Below, piece after piece: positions 48,168 through 51,252 of a DNA stretch of 51,252 bases. Numbering within the stretch: the first letter of the stretch is position 1; every line of letters starts with the position of its first letter. A model generated the notes under the pieces. That model searched no databases, was not told the origin of the DNA, and was given only the letters and a program-made list of their open reading frames with translations. The position numbers were made by a program, and so were the translations under genes. The DNA lies in the NCBI RefSeq assembly GCF_008107625.1, contig NZ_SDKK01000030.1, positions 1 through 51,252 of the forward strand, given 5' to 3'. The DNA comes from Zoogloea oleivorans (GTDB taxonomy: Bacteria; Pseudomonadota; Gammaproteobacteria; Burkholderiales; Rhodocyclaceae).

Positions 48168-50298
48168 CGTCTAGGCTCCCCAATATCTCGGTGATGTCGG
48201 GCTCCGAATAGTCGGACTTCGGTCGTAGTGGAATCACATCCGCAACCTTCGGCGGAGTGCGGTCGCCTAAACGGAACACCTCAGTCTGTCGATTCGCTAA
48301 CTTTTCTTCTGCCCGGTTGGAGCGGATGTCTTTCGTTCTAGCACGGTCACTGGCCGTGGTTAAAGGCTGCGTAGAAATTGCTTCGCTGACGGTGCTTTCA
48401 ATCTTCGCGGCAAGATCAGCCTGCTTGAACTGCTGGCTTGGGGCACGGTTGGCAGCTTGATCCTTCTCGAAGAATTGCCTCTGCCCAATCTCCCAGGATG
48501 ACATGCCTCGGTCCACTCGACTCCGATCCGTCATGTGACACACAATAAACCCTTGTGCGGAGTCCGGGGCGTGGAGATAAATATCGTCTAGGCAGCGCGG
48601 GTCGTAACTGATTGATACACGCTGACGCCCATTCTGCCTGGCCTTGTCGAACCAGCGTTGTTCGACCGCCTCGGCGCAGCTGTAGAAGCATCCATCGAAA
48701 TTAATTCCGTGCATAGTGATGCTTGCGGCACCTACCGGAAGCAGACTAAAACGAACACGGTCTTCAGGATAAGAACGTAATTGGCCGCTCCTTAGAGCAA
48801 TACCCCAGTTCCATAACTCGATGGGAATGGCCGGGACATCATCGGTCGCCATGCCTTGGGTCTTGTCGTAGCCTTTGATCTCATGATGGTTGTTGTAATG
48901 TAGCGCGCAGTCGATGACGATGCGCGTAAACTGGTGGAGATCCAAGACGGCATCAAGACGGTAGTCCTTCCCGCCCCGCTCTCGAAAATCGCATTGGATA
49001 TAGCCGGGGACATAAGGCTTGAACTTGGCCGGCAAAAGGCGGAACCGTTGCTCGACGATTCCTTTCCAGTCCGCACGATAGGGAGCGGTGTTTTCGACAT
49101 TGACACGGTAGTTATTCGCCAACGTCTCAATGTAACGACCCTCGATCTCCCCACGGTCACCCAACAGCGCGGCTGGCAGGTGATGGCAGGGCCAATCTTC
49201 CAGTTCGATCTCCCGCCCAAACTGCCGACAATAGGCGACCTTGTCTGCTGCGGTGTTAGCCAAGGCCATCATCGCGCCCACCCAAGAGGGACCTTCCAGC
49301 CCGACATAGATTCCAACAATCATCCGGCTGAAGACATCGATGACGATGTAAAGGACGGGGCGCCCGATGATACGGTCCCGTTTCAGGCGGGATACTAGAT
49401 ATACGTCGGCTAAGGTGGCATCAATCTGATATCGGGCTCCCGGCCCCCACGTCTCTGCTGCAGAGGTAGAAAGCAGACCGCGCATATCTTTATCGTAGGA
49501 CCTGGGCCCAACCCGGCGCCGCTTGACGTCCAGGGTGTCCTGATCCCTCTCAAACCAATAGCGGAACTGGGTATCCGTAGGCAGACCGTCTTGAGCATAG
49601 TCGGCTTGGGGTACGTGAATGACGTCGCCTGACTCGGGATCGATGCGCTTTTCGCAGAAGAACGTCCGAATCATTTCGTCATATGCACCCTTCAGCGTAA
49701 ACTTGCTGCCGACTTCGGCGTAGTACCTGTCAATGGCGACCCGGAAAATCCTTCGGATGTCGGGCGTGACGTTGATGCCCTTCTGACTACCATAGATGCG
49801 CGGCCGTCCACGCTTCTTCCCTGTGCCCTGGCGCTCCTTGCCCCGCCCGCCGGAATTTGCGTAGTCAGGTAGCAAGGCATTCGGCGTTTGGCCCCTCTGC
49901 CAGTAACGACGAAGGTAACGGTACAGCGTACTGAGCGTGATCTTGTGCTCAGCTATCGCGGCCTTTAAGATTTTACCTCGCTTATCCCTTTGATATATTT
50001 CAGGCTCTTTTTCGACAAGATTCTTGATAATGGACCAAGCATCGTCCCGAATGCTCTTGTGACTCGGAGGGATTGAGGCTTCGATAACGAGCACGAGATA
50101 AGGATCGGGATTCAACAGACGTGCCCGCTTCTCTCGCACATCTTCGATTAGCCCGTCCAGCCGCACGATGATGGGTAGCGCCTTTTCGCCACAGACGTCG
50201 ATGATCGCTGCGCCTGCGCTGTCGGGACTAAACCAGAGGACTCTAACGGTACGCCCTTCGTCCTCTTCGTAGTGCAACAAGTCGTTCCTAAGCAGCAT
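48154..50298 (-). CDS. tnsB: TnsB DDE transposase of outer transposon
   Basis: The 714-residue protein (Tn7 TnsB is 702) shows the DDE core: Asp in RYQIDATLADVYLV, Asp in ALLGDRGEIEGRYIE and Glu in WKGIVEQRFRLLP. N-terminal HTH segments (ITLSTLYRYLRRYWQRGQ) bind the end boxes. It cuts and joins the 3' ends. It begins one base after the tnsA stop. Confidence 0.93.
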   Translation of the reverse strand: MLLRNDLLHYEEDEGRTVRVLWFSPDSAGAAIIDVCGEKALPIIVRLDGLIEDVREKRARLLNPDPYLVLVIEASIPPSHKSIRDDAWSIIKNLVEKEPEIYQRDKRGKILKAAIAEHKITLSTLYRYLRRYWQRGQTPNALLPDYANSGGRGKERQGTGKKRGRPRIYGSQKGINVTPDIRRIFRVAIDRYYAEVGSKFTLKGAYDEMIRTFFCEKRIDPESGDVIHVPQADYAQDGLPTDTQFRYWFERDQDTLDVKRRRVGPRSYDKDMRGLLSTSAAETWGPGARYQIDATLADVYLVSRLKRDRIIGRPVLYIVIDVFSRMIVGIYVGLEGPSWVGAMMALANTAADKVAYCRQFGREIELEDWPCHHLPAALLGDRGEIEGRYIETLANNYRVNVENTAPYRADWKGIVEQRFRLLPAKFKPYVPGYIQCDFRERGGKDYRLDAVLDLHQFTRIVIDCALHYNNHHEIKGYDKTQGMATDDVPAIPIELWNWGIALRSGQLRSYPEDRVRFSLLPVGAASITMHGINFDGCFYSCAEAVEQRWFDKARQNGRQRVSISYDPRCLDDIYLHAPDSAQGFIVCHMTDRSRVDRGMSSWEIGQRQFFEKDQAANRAPSQQFKQADLAAKIESTVSEAISTQPLTTASDRARTKDIRSNRAEEKLANRQTEVFRLGDRTPPKVADVIPLRPKSDYSEPDITEILGSLDDDQQ

Positions 50299-50299
50299 T

Positions 50300-51136
50300 T
50301 CACGCCCTCCGCCTTACTTCGCCACCGCCTTTGCGCGTTAGCGCTTGGGCAAGGACTGCCGAGGTGTCGAACGGACGATCCATGTCGATCAGCAGTATCT
50401 TGGTTGCGATCAAGTGACGGATCACGGTAAGTCCCTCGCCGGAACCAAACCCCTGGGTGCTCTCCAGCCAACGGAGAAACTGTTTGATCGTCATCTCGCC
50501 ACATATCGCTATGCTGTCAAGCAGAGCACGGCACCGGTCTTGCCAGTACCCTGGGTAGGGTACTTCTAACCCCTCAAGGGTATGCATCTCATGAACCCAG
50601 CGGACATTGCCAACACGATCTTTGTTCATGTCCCGCTCGGTAACGATGATCCACTCAGCTTCACCTTGCCAATACCGACGATCGATTTCCAACTTCTCGA
50701 TCGTCCGAGCATCGTCGAGGTCATCACTTTTCTTTACCGGGATAGCCAGGGTCTTTCGTCCTTGAGCAGTCTGGATATCGACCAAGAAGTCAGTGGTCAT
50801 CACGATGTCCACTTTGGTCTTAACGTCAGACGGATGGACAACCCCCATCTCGGATGCGATCTGCCGCGTTTTCTCCCGATCAAGCGGAAATTGCTCCCGA
50901 ATGTCCAGGACGTGATCTTCCCAGTCGAGTAGGTAGAAGAGTGCCGTTTCGATGTTGGAGAGAAGGTGGTGCAGCCTGCCAGTTTTCCAGCCTGTGGGCC
51001 GTGCTGTTCGGCCCTGTGACGGGACATCCTGGATAGTTAGCCAAGGCTTATAGTTTCCGCCTGCTCCTTGGCCCCGTCCTTCCTTCAGGAATCGCGCCAG
51101 TTTGTCTTCATCGAAGCTATAGCGGCGCTTGGCCAT
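50300..51136 (-). CDS. tnsA: TnsA endonuclease of outer transposon
   Basis: The 278-residue protein matches Tn7 TnsA (273) along its length, from KEGRGQGAGGNYKPWLTIQD to the KLEIDRRYW region. Catalytic residues are Glu63 (NIETALF), Asp116 (MTTDFLVD) and Lys135 (AIPVKKS). The residue equivalent to Gln130 of Tn7 is Pro133. TnsA cuts the 5' ends so that the element leaves by cut-and-paste. First gene of the tns operon, beginning 58 bases from the nearest end box. Confidence 0.95.
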   Translation of the reverse strand: MAKRRYSFDEDKLARFLKEGRGQGAGGNYKPWLTIQDVPSQGRTARPTGWKTGRLHHLLSNIETALFYLLDWEDHVLDIREQFPLDREKTRQIASEMGVVHPSDVKTKVDIVMTTDFLVDIQTAQGRKTLAIPVKKSDDLDDARTIEKLEIDRRYWQGEAEWIIVTERDMNKDRVGNVRWVHEMHTLEGLEVPYPGYWQDRCRALLDSIAICGEMTIKQFLRWLESTQGFGSGEGLTVIRHLIATKILLIDMDRPFDTSAVLAQALTRKGGGEVRRRA

Positions 51137-51193
51137 GAAAAAGCCCCCAGTGTTCAGATGATCTCATCTTAGTCACTGGGAGCTAAATTACAA

Positions 51194-51251
51194 CTTTATT
51201 ATCTGAGATACTTCTTTATTACTTAGGTTATATCTTTATTATTTTTCAACA
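51194..51251 (-). repeat. Right end of outer element with three phased TnsB-type boxes
   Basis: CTTTATTAT or CTTTATTAC begins at 51194, 51214 and 51234, exactly 20 bases apart. The last runs into the terminus CTTTATTATTTTTCAACA. Tight packing on the tnsA side is the Tn7 right-end pattern. The same region must carry the tnsA promoter, so TnsB binding may repress it. Confidence 0.85.
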
Positions 51252-51252
51252 C

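Overview
This window reads as one almost exactly bounded mobile element. Base 1 begins TGTATAAAAATAATAAAG and the last bases, read on the minus strand from 51251, are TGTTGAAAAATAATAAAG. Both ends carry repeated ATAATAAAG boxes, and the right end encodes a full Tn7-type set on the minus strand: tnsA, tnsB, tnsC, a TniQ/TnsD protein and a TnsE-like protein. No host flank is visible. Gene content (N-type ATPase, arsenic operon, phosphite operon) and codon use suggest a Pseudomonadota host, most likely a betaproteobacterium; this is inference.

A second, unrelated Tn7-like element (14553-39490, about 24.9 kb, ends CTGAGAC...GTCTCAG) sits inside the first. It has cut an arsenate reductase gene (arsC) in two: the 5' part is at 39491-39739, the 3' part at 14288-14552, and removing the inner element restores the reading frame. 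It encodes a TnsA-TnsB fusion, a TnsC-type ATPase, a TniQ protein, a Gp16-like HTH protein and a 291-residue unknown.

Outer cargo, all on the minus strand apart from the inner element. 637-4577: thioredoxin-like protein, ArsP-like permease, FmdE-like protein, CDF metal exporter, TauE/SafE exporter. 4658-11231: an alternative F-type (N-type) ATPase operon, in transcription order repeat protein, atpD, atpC, atpQ-like, atpB, atpE, b/delta-like, atpA, atpG. 11325-12279: a thiolase remnant and a sigma factor. 12408-14552 plus 39491-42778: an ars operon (arsR, arsC, arsD, arsA, arsC interrupted, acr3, arsH) split by the inner element.

Inner cargo. A KAP-family P-loop NTPase, an HTH antitoxin-like protein, an IS5-family copy (18144-19308, CTAG duplication), an XRE-type regulator, a phosphite operon ptxABCDE whose ptxD is broken by an IS1182-family copy (22303-23829, CTAG duplication), a GHKL-ATPase/STAS pair, a three-gene ubiquitin-like conjugation operon (multiubiquitin, E1-like, DUF6527-like), and a HEPN-like protein. 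The KAP, GHKL/STAS, ubiquitin-like and HEPN genes make this look like a defence-type cargo zone.

The strongest leads for something new are the TnsAB-fusion transposon with a candidate small RNA (37891-37959), its 291-residue unknown beside the right end, and the GHKL/STAS plus ubiquitin-like gene cluster. I saw no CRISPR array, tRNA or rRNA.
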